NCBI GenBank assembly: GCA_963772445.1
Contig: CAVYXK010000013.1
Span: 620,001 to 684,000 of the forward strand
Direction: 5' to 3'
DNA length: 64,000 nt
From: CAVYXK01 sp963772445
Lineage (GTDB): Bacteria > Pseudomonadota > Alphaproteobacteria > Acetobacterales > Acetobacteraceae
Shown: positions 42,094 through 50,559 of the stretch, in pieces
Numbering within the stretch: position 1 is the stretch's first letter
Layout of the letters: each line of letters opens with the position of its first letter
Notes under the pieces: generated by a model
What the model was told of the DNA's origin: nothing
Databases searched by the model: none
What the model saw: only the letters and a program-made list of their open reading frames with translations
Made by a program: the position numbers and the translations under genes

Positions 42094-44382
42094 CTACACA
42101 TCCAGTCCGTGCTCGCGTGCCCAGACCGCGATTGGCTCGCGCAGGCTCGCCGCCCCCGCGCCCTGGCGGAGTTCGGCCAGCACGGCGCGGAATGCCGCCA
42201 GGTCAAGCCCGCCGAGCACGCTCTTCACCGGCATGAAGCTGGATGCCGACATGGACAGTGTGGTCACGCCAAGCGCTGCCAGGGCGATCGCCTCGAGTGG
42301 CCGTCCCGCCGCCTCGCCGCATAGCGAGACCGGGACGCCCGCGCCGCCCTTGGCGGCAGCGGCGGCGCGGACGATCTGCTCGATCAGGTTGAACACGGGT
42401 GCCGACAGCAGATCGTAGCGCCCCGCCAGAGCCGGCGCTCCCCGGTCGGCGGCGAACAGAAACTGCAACAGGTCGTTGGACCCGATCGAGACGAAGTCCA
42501 CCTCGGCCAGCAGGGAGTCGAGCTGCCACATCAAAGCCGGCACTTCCAGCATCGTGCCGATCTCCAGCCGCTCAGGCGGCCGCCGGATGCGTTTCGCCTC
42601 GGCCAGCAATAGCGCGCGGGCAGCGCGGAACTCGGCCACGGTCGCGACCATGGGGAACATCACCGTCAGCGGTCGGCCGGCGGCGGCCAGCAACAGCGCC
42701 CGAAGCTGCCGTCGCAGCACCGCCGGGCGATCGAGGCCGACGCGCAGGCTGCGCCAGCCCATCGCGGGATTGGCTTCCTCCGGTTGCTCGGCGTTCGGCA
42801 GCAGCTTGTCGCCGCCGAGATCAAGGGTGCGGAACACCACCGGCCGATCGGTGGCCGCGTCGAGGACGCGGGAATAGAACGCCGCCTGCTCGGCAATGCC
42901 GGGAACTGCCCCGCGCGCCAGCATGGCGATCTCGGTGCGGAAAAGGCCGATGCCCTCGGCACCAGTGCGGTCCAGTTCCCCCAGTTCCAGAGCGAGCCCA
43001 GCATTGAGCATGAGTTGCAGAGGCGCTCCATCCGCCGTGGCGGACGGCTTGCGACACAGCCGTTCCCAGTCCGACCGCCGGGCGCTCCGCGCCTTCAAGG
43101 CCCGATTGTAAGCGGCTTCGACATCGGACTCCGGCCGCAAATAGAGCGCACCCTCGTCGGCGTCGAGCACCGCCTGATCGGAGGGCCCGGCGGCTGCCAG
43201 TGCGCCACGGGCCCCGCCAATTGCCGGGAGGCCCAGGGCGCGTGCCAGGATGGCCGCGTGTCCGGCTGGAGTTGCCTCCTCGATCACCAAGCCGCCGATG
43301 CCGCTGTCGTGCCAGCCGAGCAGCTCGGCTGGGCCCAGCCGGCGGGCAAGCAGGATCGCCCCAGGCGGCACGGGCGGACGTGCCGATGTACCGGCCAGCT
43401 CAGCCAGCAGCCGCCCCGCCATATCCTCAAGATCGGCAAGCCGCTCCCGCAGATAGGGGTCGGCAATGCGGCGCATGCGGTCGTGTACCTCGCTCGCCAC
43501 GCGCTGCACCGCGGCTTCGGCGGTCAGGCCGCTGCGGATCACCTCGCCGACCCGATGCAGCCAGCCGGCATCTGCGGCGACCAGCCGATACGCCTCCAGC
43601 ACCTCTCGCGAGGCAGCGCCCGCCTCCCCGATATCGGGAAAATGTCCGTCCAACAGCTCATCGAGCGCGCGCTGCAAGCGCTCCGCTGCGGCCTGCAACC
43701 GGTTCATCTCGGCGACCGGGTCATCGGCCAGCAGCCGGCCCGTCATCACGCGCGCTCCGTGCCGCACGACCGCGCCGATCGCGATTCCGCCTACCAGCGG
43801 GACGCCCGAAAAAACGCGAGGAACGGTACCGGCGATCCCCTCCTCGGATCCGTCCGCTGCGCCCGCCGCTGCCAGCAGTTCGGCGAGCAGCATGGCCACG
43901 GTTTCCAGCTCTTCCACCTCGTCGGACAGGTAGTTCCGCACCGCCCGGCTCTGCACCGCCAGCACACCCACGATGCGCCCGGCGCGGCGGACCGGCACCG
44001 CAAGGATGGAGGCGAAGGGCTCTTCGCCGGTTTCCGGTCGATAGGCGAAACGCGGATGGTTCTGCGCATCGGCGAGGTTCATCACCTGCGCCCCGGCGGC
44101 AACCAGCCCAACGATGCCTTCGCCGACGCGAAGCCGCGTGCGCCCGACGGCGGACAGGTTGAGCCCCTTGGTTGCCGCCAGCTCCAGAATGTCGCCGGGG
44201 CGCTTGATGTAGATCGAGCAGACTTCGACCGCCATCTCCGCAGCCACCAGCTCGGCGAGTTCCGATAGCTTGGGGGCACCGTGCGCCATCCGCTCACGCA
44301 ATGCGCCGAGCAGGCGGCGCGGCGCGGTTAGCGGGGCGTCACCCTGGGCCAGCACGAGCCACAATCCGCGTACGCGCCGCAA
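42094..44382 (-). CDS. ptsP: Phosphoenolpyruvate-protein phosphotransferase, nitrogen PTS
   Basis: 762 residues. An N-terminal GAF domain (LSELAELVAAEMAVEVCSIY to LETVAMLLAELL) precedes the enzyme I module: EATPAGHAAILARALGLPAI with the phosphorylated His, GAEGIGLFRTEIAMLARGAV, RTLDLGGDKLLPNAEQPEEA and the C-terminal active-site Cys in GVPVSLCGEAAGRPLEAIAL. It passes phosphate from PEP to NPr in nitrogen and carbon regulation. It overlaps the nitronate monooxygenase stop by 44 bp at this start; a GTG at 44355 would shorten the overlap. No ptsO/ptsN is near. Confidence 0.93.
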   Translation of the reverse strand: MRRVRGLWLVLAQGDAPLTAPRRLLGALRERMAHGAPKLSELAELVAAEMAVEVCSIYIKRPGDILELAATKGLNLSAVGRTRLRVGEGIVGLVAAGAQVMNLADAQNHPRFAYRPETGEEPFASILAVPVRRAGRIVGVLAVQSRAVRNYLSDEVEELETVAMLLAELLAAAGAADGSEEGIAGTVPRVFSGVPLVGGIAIGAVVRHGARVMTGRLLADDPVAEMNRLQAAAERLQRALDELLDGHFPDIGEAGAASREVLEAYRLVAADAGWLHRVGEVIRSGLTAEAAVQRVASEVHDRMRRIADPYLRERLADLEDMAGRLLAELAGTSARPPVPPGAILLARRLGPAELLGWHDSGIGGLVIEEATPAGHAAILARALGLPAIGGARGALAAAGPSDQAVLDADEGALYLRPESDVEAAYNRALKARSARRSDWERLCRKPSATADGAPLQLMLNAGLALELGELDRTGAEGIGLFRTEIAMLARGAVPGIAEQAAFYSRVLDAATDRPVVFRTLDLGGDKLLPNAEQPEEANPAMGWRSLRVGLDRPAVLRRQLRALLLAAAGRPLTVMFPMVATVAEFRAARALLLAEAKRIRRPPERLEIGTMLEVPALMWQLDSLLAEVDFVSIGSNDLLQFLFAADRGAPALAGRYDLLSAPVFNLIEQIVRAAAAAKGGAGVPVSLCGEAAGRPLEAIALAALGVTTLSMSASSFMPVKSVLGGLDLAAFRAVLAELRQGAGAASLREPIAVWAREHGLDV

Positions 44383-45460
44383 GGGCGCCGACTGCTTGTC
44401 TGACCAGCTCCTCCAGGATGGCGGCGGTGGACTGCTCGGAGGTGACCATGCCGACCGATTGGCCGGCCATCATGGAGCCGGTCTCCACATCGCCGTCGAT
44501 CACGGCTCGGCGTAGGGCTCCGGCCCAGAAATGCTCGATCTCGAGCTGTGCTGCCTCGCGTGTGAGCTCGCCGGACTGGAAGCGGCGGATCATCTCCGCC
44601 TGATGCACCAGGAAACGCTTGGTTCCATCGTTAACCAGACCGCGGACGGGGATTACCGGAAAGCGCTCGTCGAGTTGGACCGAGGGCAGAGCGTCGCGAG
44701 CATTGGCCCGAATGAAGGCCCGTTTGAAGCGCGGGTGAGCGACGGATTCCGTCGTCGCGGCGAAACGGGTGCCGAGCTGCGCACCCGATGCGCCCATTTC
44801 GAAATACGCGACGATCGCCTCGCCGCGGCCCAGGCCACCGGCAACGAACACCGGCACCTCGTGCAGATGAGGCAGGATCTCCTGTGCCAGCACGCTCAAC
44901 GAGACCGGACCGATATGCCCGCCCGCCTCGGAGCCCTCGATCACCAACGCATCGACGCCGGAGCGCACCAACCGCTTGGCCAGTGCCAGGGCGGGGGTGA
45001 AGGCGATCAGCTTCGCCCCGCCGTCTTTGACGGCACGCACGGCGCCGCCGGGCGGGATGCCGCCGGCCAGCACGATATGCCCGACCCGTGCCGCCAGGCA
45101 GACCTGGATCAACTCGTCGAGCGCCGGATGCAGGGTGATCAGGTTGACGCCGAAGGGCTTGTCGGTCAGCGCCTGGGTACCGGCGATCTCAGCGGCCAAG
45201 GCTTCGGGGTACATCGAGCCGCAAGCGATCACGCCGAAACCGCCGGCGTTGGAGATGGCGGCGACCAGATGGCGCTCGCTGACCCAGGTCATCGCCCCGC
45301 CCATGATGGCGTAGCGACAGCCGAGGAACGCTGTGCCGCGCGCCCAGAGGCGGTTCAACTCGGCGCGGGCGCCCTCACCCGGTTCGCTGCGCGAACCGAC
45401 CTCTCCCGCAAGGGGGAGAGGTGAGTGTTGGTCGGTCAGCGTGTCGAATTCAGTTGGCAT
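44339..45460 (-). CDS. Nitronate monooxygenase (NPD-like)
   Basis: 373 residues. The FMN barrel is clear from CRYAIMGGAMTWVSERHLVA, AAISNAGGFGVIACGSMYPE, PFGVNLITLHPALDELIQVC, DALVIEGSEAGGHIGPVSLS and VPVFVAGGLGRGEAIVAYFE. It oxidises nitronates with oxygen. The start ATG overlaps the lysC stop. Residues about 11-29 (HSPLPLAGEVGSRSEPGEGA) are encoded by an interspersed palindromic repeat; the usual protein start would be near LNRLWARGTAF. The insertion keeps the frame and adds about 20 residues in front of the barrel. Confidence 0.9.
   Translation of the reverse strand: MPTEFDTLTDQHSPLPLAGEVGSRSEPGEGARAELNRLWARGTAFLGCRYAIMGGAMTWVSERHLVAAISNAGGFGVIACGSMYPEALAAEIAGTQALTDKPFGVNLITLHPALDELIQVCLAARVGHIVLAGGIPPGGAVRAVKDGGAKLIAFTPALALAKRLVRSGVDALVIEGSEAGGHIGPVSLSVLAQEILPHLHEVPVFVAGGLGRGEAIVAYFEMGASGAQLGTRFAATTESVAHPRFKRAFIRANARDALPSVQLDERFPVIPVRGLVNDGTKRFLVHQAEMIRRFQSGELTREAAQLEIEHFWAGALRRAVIDGDVETGSMMAGQSVGMVTSEQSTAAILEELVRQAVGALAARTRIVARAGPG
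45373..45421. repeat. Interspersed palindromic repeat inside a coding sequence
   Basis: CCCTCACCCGGTTCGCTGCG, then CGAACCGACCTCTCCCGCAA and GGGGGAGAGG, is the same unit as at 31660-31690 and 31805-31813. Here it lies in the 5' part of the nitronate monooxygenase gene, read on the minus strand as SPLPLAGEVGSRSEPGEG. It is not disrupted by a stop codon. Confidence 0.85.
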
Positions 45461-46664
45461 CCAGACCGTATGCGGTGTGCAAGGCGCGGACGGCGAGTTC
45501 GGTGTATTCGGCGGCAATCAGGACGCTGACCTTGATCTCGCTGGTCGAGATCACCTGGATGTTGATCGCCTTGTCGGCCAGCGCACGAAACATCGTGCTG
45601 GCGACGCCGGCGTGACTGCGCATACCAACACCGACGACGCTGATCTTGGCGACATCGGAATCGGTCAGGATTTCCGCGTACCCGACCTGCGAACGGGCCG
45701 CGTCGAGCGCCCCCCTCGCCCGAGGCAGGTCGGCCTTGCCCACGGTGAAGGTCATGTCGGTGGTGCCGTCGGCCGAGACGTTCTGCACGATCATATCGAC
45801 GTTGACGTGCTGCTCGGCCATCGCCCCGAAGATCGCGGCGGCGATTCCGGGCCGGTCCGGGACACGGCGGACCGTGATCTTCGCCTCGTCGCGCGAATAG
45901 GCGATGCCGGAGACGGTTTCCTGCTCCACGATCTCCTCCTCATCCACCACCAGCGTGCCAGGGAGGTCCTGGAAGCTTGAGCGCACCTGCACGCGCACCT
46001 GCTGGTTCATTGCCAGCTCGACGCTGCGGGTCTGCAGCACCTTGGCGCCGACCGAGGCCAGCTCCAGCATCTCTTCGTAGCTGATCCGTGCCAGTTTGCG
46101 CGCCCGCGGCACCAGCCGGGGGTCGGTTGTATAGACCCCATCCACGTCGGTGTAGATGTCGCAGCGGTCGGCCCTGAGCGCAGCTGCTAGCGCCACTGCG
46201 GAGGTATCGGAGCCACCCCGGCCAAGCGTGGTCACACGGCCGTTCGGGCTGACGCCCTGGAAACCGGTGACCACTGGGACCTGTCCGGCTTGCATGCGGC
46301 GGACTAGCTCGGTGCCTTCGATGGCGGCGATGCGCGCTTTGCCGTGGGCATTATCGGTGCGGATTGGAAGCTGCCAACCTTGCCAGGAGCGCGCTTCGAC
46401 CCCGATTTCCTGCAGGGCGATGGCCAGCAGGCCCGCGGTGACCTGCTCGCCGGTGGCGACCACCGCGTCGTATTCACGGGCGTCGTGCAGCGGCGACAGC
46501 GCCTGGCACCAGGCGACGAGCTGGTTGGTCACGCCGGCCATGGCGGAGACCACGACCGCAACTTCATGGCCGGCCTGCGTCTCGTGCTTCACGCGGGCGG
46601 CAGCGTTGCGGATGCGATCGAGGTCGGCCACCGAGGTGCCGCCGAATTTCATGACCAGGCGCAT
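45450..46664 (-). CDS. lysC: Aspartate kinase
   Basis: 404 residues. MRLVMKFGGTSVADLDRIRN (KFGGTS), VTGFQGVSPNGRVTTLGRGG (GRGGSDTSA), DIYTDVDGVYTTDPRLVPRA and RISYEEMLELASVGAKVLQT are the kinase signatures. Two ACT domains follow, RDEAKITVRRVPDRPGIAAA and AKISVVGVGMRSHAGVASTM, for feedback control by lysine or threonine. It makes aspartyl phosphate. It is the first gene of the minus-strand block and is divergent from ubiG with 69 bp between starts. Confidence 0.97.
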   Translation of the reverse strand: MRLVMKFGGTSVADLDRIRNAAARVKHETQAGHEVAVVVSAMAGVTNQLVAWCQALSPLHDAREYDAVVATGEQVTAGLLAIALQEIGVEARSWQGWQLPIRTDNAHGKARIAAIEGTELVRRMQAGQVPVVTGFQGVSPNGRVTTLGRGGSDTSAVALAAALRADRCDIYTDVDGVYTTDPRLVPRARKLARISYEEMLELASVGAKVLQTRSVELAMNQQVRVQVRSSFQDLPGTLVVDEEEIVEQETVSGIAYSRDEAKITVRRVPDRPGIAAAIFGAMAEQHVNVDMIVQNVSADGTTDMTFTVGKADLPRARGALDAARSQVGYAEILTDSDVAKISVVGVGMRSHAGVASTMFRALADKAINIQVISTSEIKVSVLIAAEYTELAVRALHTAYGLDAN

Positions 46665-46733
46665 GTCTTCGATGGTCGGGTTGTCAGCCGGGATGGCAAG
46701 GGAGACATAACGGCGGGGTCCGGGAGGGGCAAC

Positions 46734-47447
46734 ATGCCGGCGAGGACGGTCTCGGCTGCGGAACTGGCGCGGTTCGACGCGATGGCGGCCCGCTGGTGGG
46801 ACCCGGACGGACCGATGCGCGCGTTGCACCGGATGAACCCGGCGCGGATCGGGTGGATCGTGGAGCGGGTCGAGCGGCGCTTTCCCGGCCGGGCCGGCCT
46901 CTCGCTGCTGGACGTTGGCTCCGGCGGCGGGATCGCTGCCGAGGCGCTGGCCACACGAGGCTTTCAGGTGCTCGGGATAGACGCGGCGGCGGAGACGATC
47001 CACGCGGCGCGGGCGCATGCCGGGCGACGCGGGCTGCCTGTGGCCTATCGGGTCGCGACCGCCGAGACGATGCTCGAGGAGGGACATCGCTTTTCGGTGG
47101 TGACGGCGCTTGAGGTCATCGAACATGTGCCGGACCCGGACGCCTTCCTGAACGTGCTGGGGAGGCTACTTGAACCGGGTGGAGTGCTGTTTGTCTCGAC
47201 GCTGAATCGGACGTCCCGGTCTTATGTCGCCGCCAAGATCGGCGCCGAGTACCTGCTGCGGTGGCTGCCTGTGGGAACGCATGACTGGCGGCGGTTCATC
47301 ACGCCGGCGGAGTTGGGAGCCGGACTTCGCAGGGCGGGGCTGCGGCTGGCGGACCTGGCTGGGCTATCGCCGGATCCGCTGCGTGGCGGCTGGCGGGTGA
47401 CGGCCGACCTGTCGGTAAACTATCTGGCGCTTGCAGACCTCGGGTGA
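46734..47447 (+). CDS. ubiG: 3-demethylubiquinol/2-polyprenyl-6-hydroxyphenol O-methyltransferase
   Basis: 237 residues. ELARFDAMAARWWDPDGPMR and ALHRMNPARIGWIVERVERR are the UbiG start, then SLLDVGSGGGIAAEALATRG (SAM motif I), VLGIDAAAETIHAARAHA and VVTALEVIEHVPDPDAFLNV and LFVSTLNRTSRSYVAAKIGA. It methylates two hydroxyls during ubiquinone synthesis. It is divergent from lysC. A GGGAGGGG site precedes the ATG. Confidence 0.97.
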   Translation: MPARTVSAAELARFDAMAARWWDPDGPMRALHRMNPARIGWIVERVERRFPGRAGLSLLDVGSGGGIAAEALATRGFQVLGIDAAAETIHAARAHAGRRGLPVAYRVATAETMLEEGHRFSVVTALEVIEHVPDPDAFLNVLGRLLEPGGVLFVSTLNRTSRSYVAAKIGAEYLLRWLPVGTHDWRRFITPAELGAGLRRAGLRLADLAGLSPDPLRGGWRVTADLSVNYLALADLG

Positions 47448-47580
47448 TCGGCTCCGCCGATTGTGACCTTTCCAGGGCATGCGCGTGCAGCCTATTGGGC
47501 CGGGGACGGTTCGAGTCATGGACCGTCCGGGCTACCCGGCTCGGGCGGCTCAGGTTCTGTTCGCTAGCGAGAGGACGACG

Positions 47581-47945
47581 ATGAGGATACGAGACGCCGC
47601 CATGGCGCTGGCCACGACCGCTTGCCTAGCCTCGCGCCGGCACTGGCGCAAACGAGCAACTGGAGCGGCAGCCAAGCCTATCAGGGCCAACGGGGCTACA
47701 CGCAGGGATACAATCAGGGTGCCATGACCAACCACGAGCTGTCACGGCAGAGGCTTCGGCGTGTTCAAGAACGGCCACGGCGTCGGCCACCCCCAACTAC
47801 CAGGGCCAGACCGGCAACAAAACTGCCATGTCTGGCGCGAATAGCTATAGCGGGAGCCGAACCGCCGCGAACACCGGGGCCGACGCAACTGCCCCCAGAC
47901 CAGGGTTGGGCCAATCGTAGATTACAGATCAGCAAGCGGGGGTTC
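47581..47945 (+). pseudogene. Small secreted protein, frameshifted
   Basis: The first frame gives MRIRDAAMALATTACLA, a signal peptide start. Another frame continues PALAQTSNWSGSQAYQGQRG and YTQGYNQGAMTNHELSRQRL, and a third gives NYQGQTGNKTAMSGANSYSG and SRTAANTGADATAPRPG. The parts fit one secreted Gly/Asn/Gln-rich protein with at least two frame changes. Function not recognised. Confidence 0.45.
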
Positions 47946-48125
47946 TGACCGAGATATCTCGCGCTGCATACGATCGCTTAGTTGCTTGAACGCGCGGCGA
48001 CTTATCTGAATTCCAATGCGCCTCCCGCCCACTAGAACAACTGTTAGGACACCCACCTCACTCCCTGGAGTGAGGTGGGCGTCTGCATCTACGGCCTCGA
48101 AATCGTCTGATGGACCGATAGTCAT
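47922..48125 (-). CDS. Small hypothetical protein
   Basis: 67 residues: MTIGPSDDFEAVDADAHLTP, then GVLTVVLVGGRRIGIQISRR and AFKQLSDRMQREI. A beta-hairpin then helix pattern with a central GGRRIGI is visible. It resembles short alphaproteobacterial hypothetical proteins; no domain is assigned. Confidence 0.4.
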   Translation of the reverse strand: MTIGPSDDFEAVDADAHLTPGSEVGVLTVVLVGGRRIGIQISRRAFKQLSDRMQREISRSEPPLADL

Positions 48126-48187
48126 AGGCTTCGTTCCCTTGTTTGACCGGCATCGACCACACGATAGCGAGCGGGGCGGCTCGGGTG

Positions 48188-48782
48188 TCTGAGGTGGACC
48201 CCATCCGTAGGACCAGCTAGGACATTCGCTTAACCTCCCACCCCGGCTCCATCCGTTTCATCCTAAACGATCCGCCGCATCAGCGCCAAATCCGACGCGT
48301 CCTCCGGTGGCTGAGCCCGGTAGACGCCGACCGGTGCAGCGCCAGCAACGTGCATTGCCGCCGCACCGAGAGCTGCCGATGGCCGCGCTCGAGCATCGCC
48401 CTGCGGTCCGGAGCGCTCATCTTCCGGACCTCCGCGCCAAAAAATCCCGCTCCACCGTCAACTGCCCGATCTTGGCGTGCAGCCTCTCGATCTGTTTCTC
48501 CGCCTGCCCAGCAGCCTCGGCCCCAGCACCCGGTTCGAAAGCGCGCGCCGCGTGCTCCTGCAGTTGCTGCTTCCAGGCGTAAATCTGCGTCGGGTGGACC
48601 TGATGGCGAACCGCCAATTCAGCCACCGTCGCCTGCTCGCGCAACGCCTCCAAGGCGATCTTCGCCTTCAGCGCCGCGTCTATCTTGCGTCGGCTTTTGC
48701 ACATGATCCGCTCCGTCTAGCATGACCGAGCCGCGGCGCGCTGTAGCTAAGCGGGTGGTCCTATTTTCGGGGTCCACTTCAC
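48188..48782 (-). mobile_element. IS3-family remnant with terminal repeats
   Basis: TGAGGTGGACCCCATCCGTAG at the left and, reversed, TGAAGTGGACCCCGAAAATAG at the right look like the two ends of one element; both continue with GGACCA. Inside are orfA (48417-48704) and only the first about 50 residues of orfB (MSAPDRRAMLERGHRQLSVR on the minus strand). The catalytic part is deleted, so it is now non-autonomous. No target duplication was recognised. Confidence 0.7.
48417..48704 (-). CDS. IS3-family transposase OrfA
   Basis: 95 residues: MCKSRRKIDAALKAKIALEA, LREQATVAELAVRHQVHPTQ (HTH with HPTQIYAWK) and EKQIERLHAKIGQLTVERDF (zipper) with LARRSGR at the end. It is the DNA-binding subunit; its OrfB partner begins just upstream of the stop but is truncated. 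It belongs to a different IS3 subgroup than the copy at 4063. Confidence 0.8.
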   Translation of the reverse strand: MCKSRRKIDAALKAKIALEALREQATVAELAVRHQVHPTQIYAWKQQLQEHAARAFEPGAGAEAAGQAEKQIERLHAKIGQLTVERDFLARRSGR

Positions 48783-48890
48783 CTAATGGAAGCAAAATCT
48801 TGCAAAAGGGGGAAGCCGGTCGCATACAGGATGGGCAGCAAAGTTGCATGGTCCGCGACGAGCGTGAGGTTCAGCCTTGGGAGCGTCATC

Positions 48891-49292
48891 ATGACTAAAC
48901 CCACGTGGGCCGCGCTGAAGGCTGCAGTGACAGTTCTGGGGTTGTTCTGCGCGCTCTCGGCCGCGGCAAAGACTATCAGTATAGAATTCCTGCAAGGAGT
49001 GATTGATCCTCAAAGTGAGGGCGAGTTGGGAGGGCTGGCGTGCAGGAACTACGACCATATAGTGCACGTCGATATTACAGTAATCTGGAGTGGCCTCGTT
49101 GTTGCGGAGCAATCAGACTATCAGAGGCTAGTTTTCTGGACTGATCGTGACAGTCATGGATTTGCGACGGAGTATCTCTTCCCAAAAGGAAGCTACTCGT
49201 TCTTGCACGGGTCCTATATTGTGAAAGGGTATTTCATTGTCCGTTCTGGCGGGATGCCCCAAGGGTCTCATCTGTTGCATTCGAAAGAGTAG
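48891..49292 (+). CDS. Putative secreted protein, unknown
   Basis: 133 residues. MTKPTWAALKAAVTVLGLFC and ALSAAAKTI make a signal peptide. The mature part is beta-rich with DIKV-like strands (DHIVHVDITVIWSGLVVAEQ) and ends LLHSKE. GC is markedly lower than nearby genes, suggesting foreign origin. No family is recognised. Confidence 0.5.
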   Translation: MTKPTWAALKAAVTVLGLFCALSAAAKTISIEFLQGVIDPQSEGELGGLACRNYDHIVHVDITVIWSGLVVAEQSDYQRLVFWTDRDSHGFATEYLFPKGSYSFLHGSYIVKGYFIVRSGGMPQGSHLLHSKE

Positions 49293-49440
49293 ATGACGCG
49301 ACTGTGATGTTGAATCCCGCCATAGAGGAAACGAAGGCGAAGGGCTCTCGCTGCCCCTAGGTGGCGGTGCCGGGTGGCCGCTGCGGATCGCGTTCGCCTG
49401 AAGTTGGACTTCGGCGCAGCGAACTGTCCAACTTCAGTAA

Positions 49441-49681
49441 AATACCGCCACGAACAATACCAGCAACAGCAGCAACTTCAATAACAACACACAGGTTGGT
49501 AACAACATAAGGCTGACACAAACGGGCAGCAGCAATAGCAAGCTGCCAGCCGTTGATCTCGATCCGGGCGAGGCCTACGGGCCCCGCTTTTCTCGTTCGG
49601 CGGTGGCATTTTCGAGGCTGCCACGGGCGCTTGCTGCAAAAGCGCCACAATGCAACAAGGTCGTTGGGGTAGCTGGTATTT
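49441..49681 (+). pseudogene. Asn-rich coding remnant
   Basis: Directly after a TAA the frame reads NTATNNTSNSSNFNNNTQVG and NNIRLTQTGSSNSKLPAVDL, then DPGEAYGPRFSRSAVAF, and stops at 49681. Asn/Ser/Thr make up more than half of the first 40 residues. There is no start codon in the frame. It looks like part of a surface or secreted low-complexity protein; a possible partner is the frameshifted QTGNKT segment near 47830. Confidence 0.35.
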
Positions 49682-49872
49682 AGTTGGAACTCTGCATACT
49701 CTGAGTCTCCGCGGTGAATCGTCTTGCTGGTGCATCGTGGCGGCGCTAACCGAGCCTGGAGCTGTGTCGGAAGAAGTCATATCGTAGAGGCGCAGAGAGG
49801 CATGCCTGTCATTGCGGCGCAAGCAGCAATCCATTGCACTATCGACAGCGGCTGGGTCGGTTCTTTAAGGAT

Positions 49873-49906
49873 TCAACACATAGGACACGCGTGTCCTATG
49901 TGTTGA
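49873..49906. promoter_or_regulatory. 34-bp perfect palindrome
   Basis: TCAACACATAGGACACG followed directly by CGTGTCCTATGTGTTGA. There is no loop and no run of T, so it is a poor terminator and a better candidate for a dimeric DNA-binding site or a recombination site. It lies 46 bp from the stop of the DUF1178 gene in a region (49293-49951) with no intact gene. Confidence 0.8.
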
Positions 49907-49951
49907 CCTGAAAATGCGACCGGCAACCTCTCTGGGAATCCGGCAATGAAA

Positions 49952-50434
49952 TCAGCCGTCGGCGCGGGGTACCCAGGGGATGCGGGAGAACTCGATACCG
50001 TCCTCGGCCAGCGCCTCGGCTTGCTCCGGCGTGGTCTCGCCATAAATTCCGTGCCGGTCGCTTTCCCCCCGATGCATCCTGCGAGCCTCTTCAGCGAAGT
50101 GCTCGCCGACATAGACGCAGTGCTTCTCAACCTCGCTGCGCATGCGCTGAAGCATCGCCCGCATGTGATCGGGTAGCTTTCCGCCGATCGCACCAGGAGG
50201 GGGCGCTGGCGGTCCTGGCTGCACCTGCGGCTCTGGCGCCTGAGGCGGTGCCGGCGCCGGGGGCCGGTGCGGTTTGGCAACCGCCGGAGCCATCAGCGCC
50301 CGGCGGACGGAAGTATTTCCACAGGCCGGACACTCAATAAGCTTGAGTCGAACCTGCTTCTCGAACGCGGCGCTGTCGGGGAACCAGCCATCGAACTCAT
50401 GGTCCTCGCTGCACTGCAACTCATAGTGGATCAT
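49952..50434 (-). CDS. DUF1178 family protein
   Basis: 160 residues. MIHYELQCSEDHEFDGWFPD, SAAFEKQVRLKLIECPACGN (CxxC partner of the first Cys) and HCVYVGEHFAEEARRMHRGE with IYGETTPEQAEALAEDGIEF are the family blocks. A Pro-rich linker separates the zinc-ribbon-like N-terminus from the C-terminal helix. Function unknown, widespread in alphaproteobacteria. Confidence 0.92.
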   Translation of the reverse strand: MIHYELQCSEDHEFDGWFPDSAAFEKQVRLKLIECPACGNTSVRRALMAPAVAKPHRPPAPAPPQAPEPQVQPGPPAPPPGAIGGKLPDHMRAMLQRMRSEVEKHCVYVGEHFAEEARRMHRGESDRHGIYGETTPEQAEALAEDGIEFSRIPWVPRADG

Positions 50435-50559
50435 GTCTCGACCTGCCGACCCGACCCTCAATCCATATCACCAGATCGAAAACATAAGGTCATCTAGCAC
50501 TTATTGCAAGCAGTTGCGAGACAGCTTTGACATCTGTGCCGCACGGTATTCCGGCGGCC

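Noticed and set aside
42784..44268. 494-codon plus-strand frame opposite ptsP
   Set aside because: His/Gln/Arg-rich shadow of ptsP with no recognisable domain.
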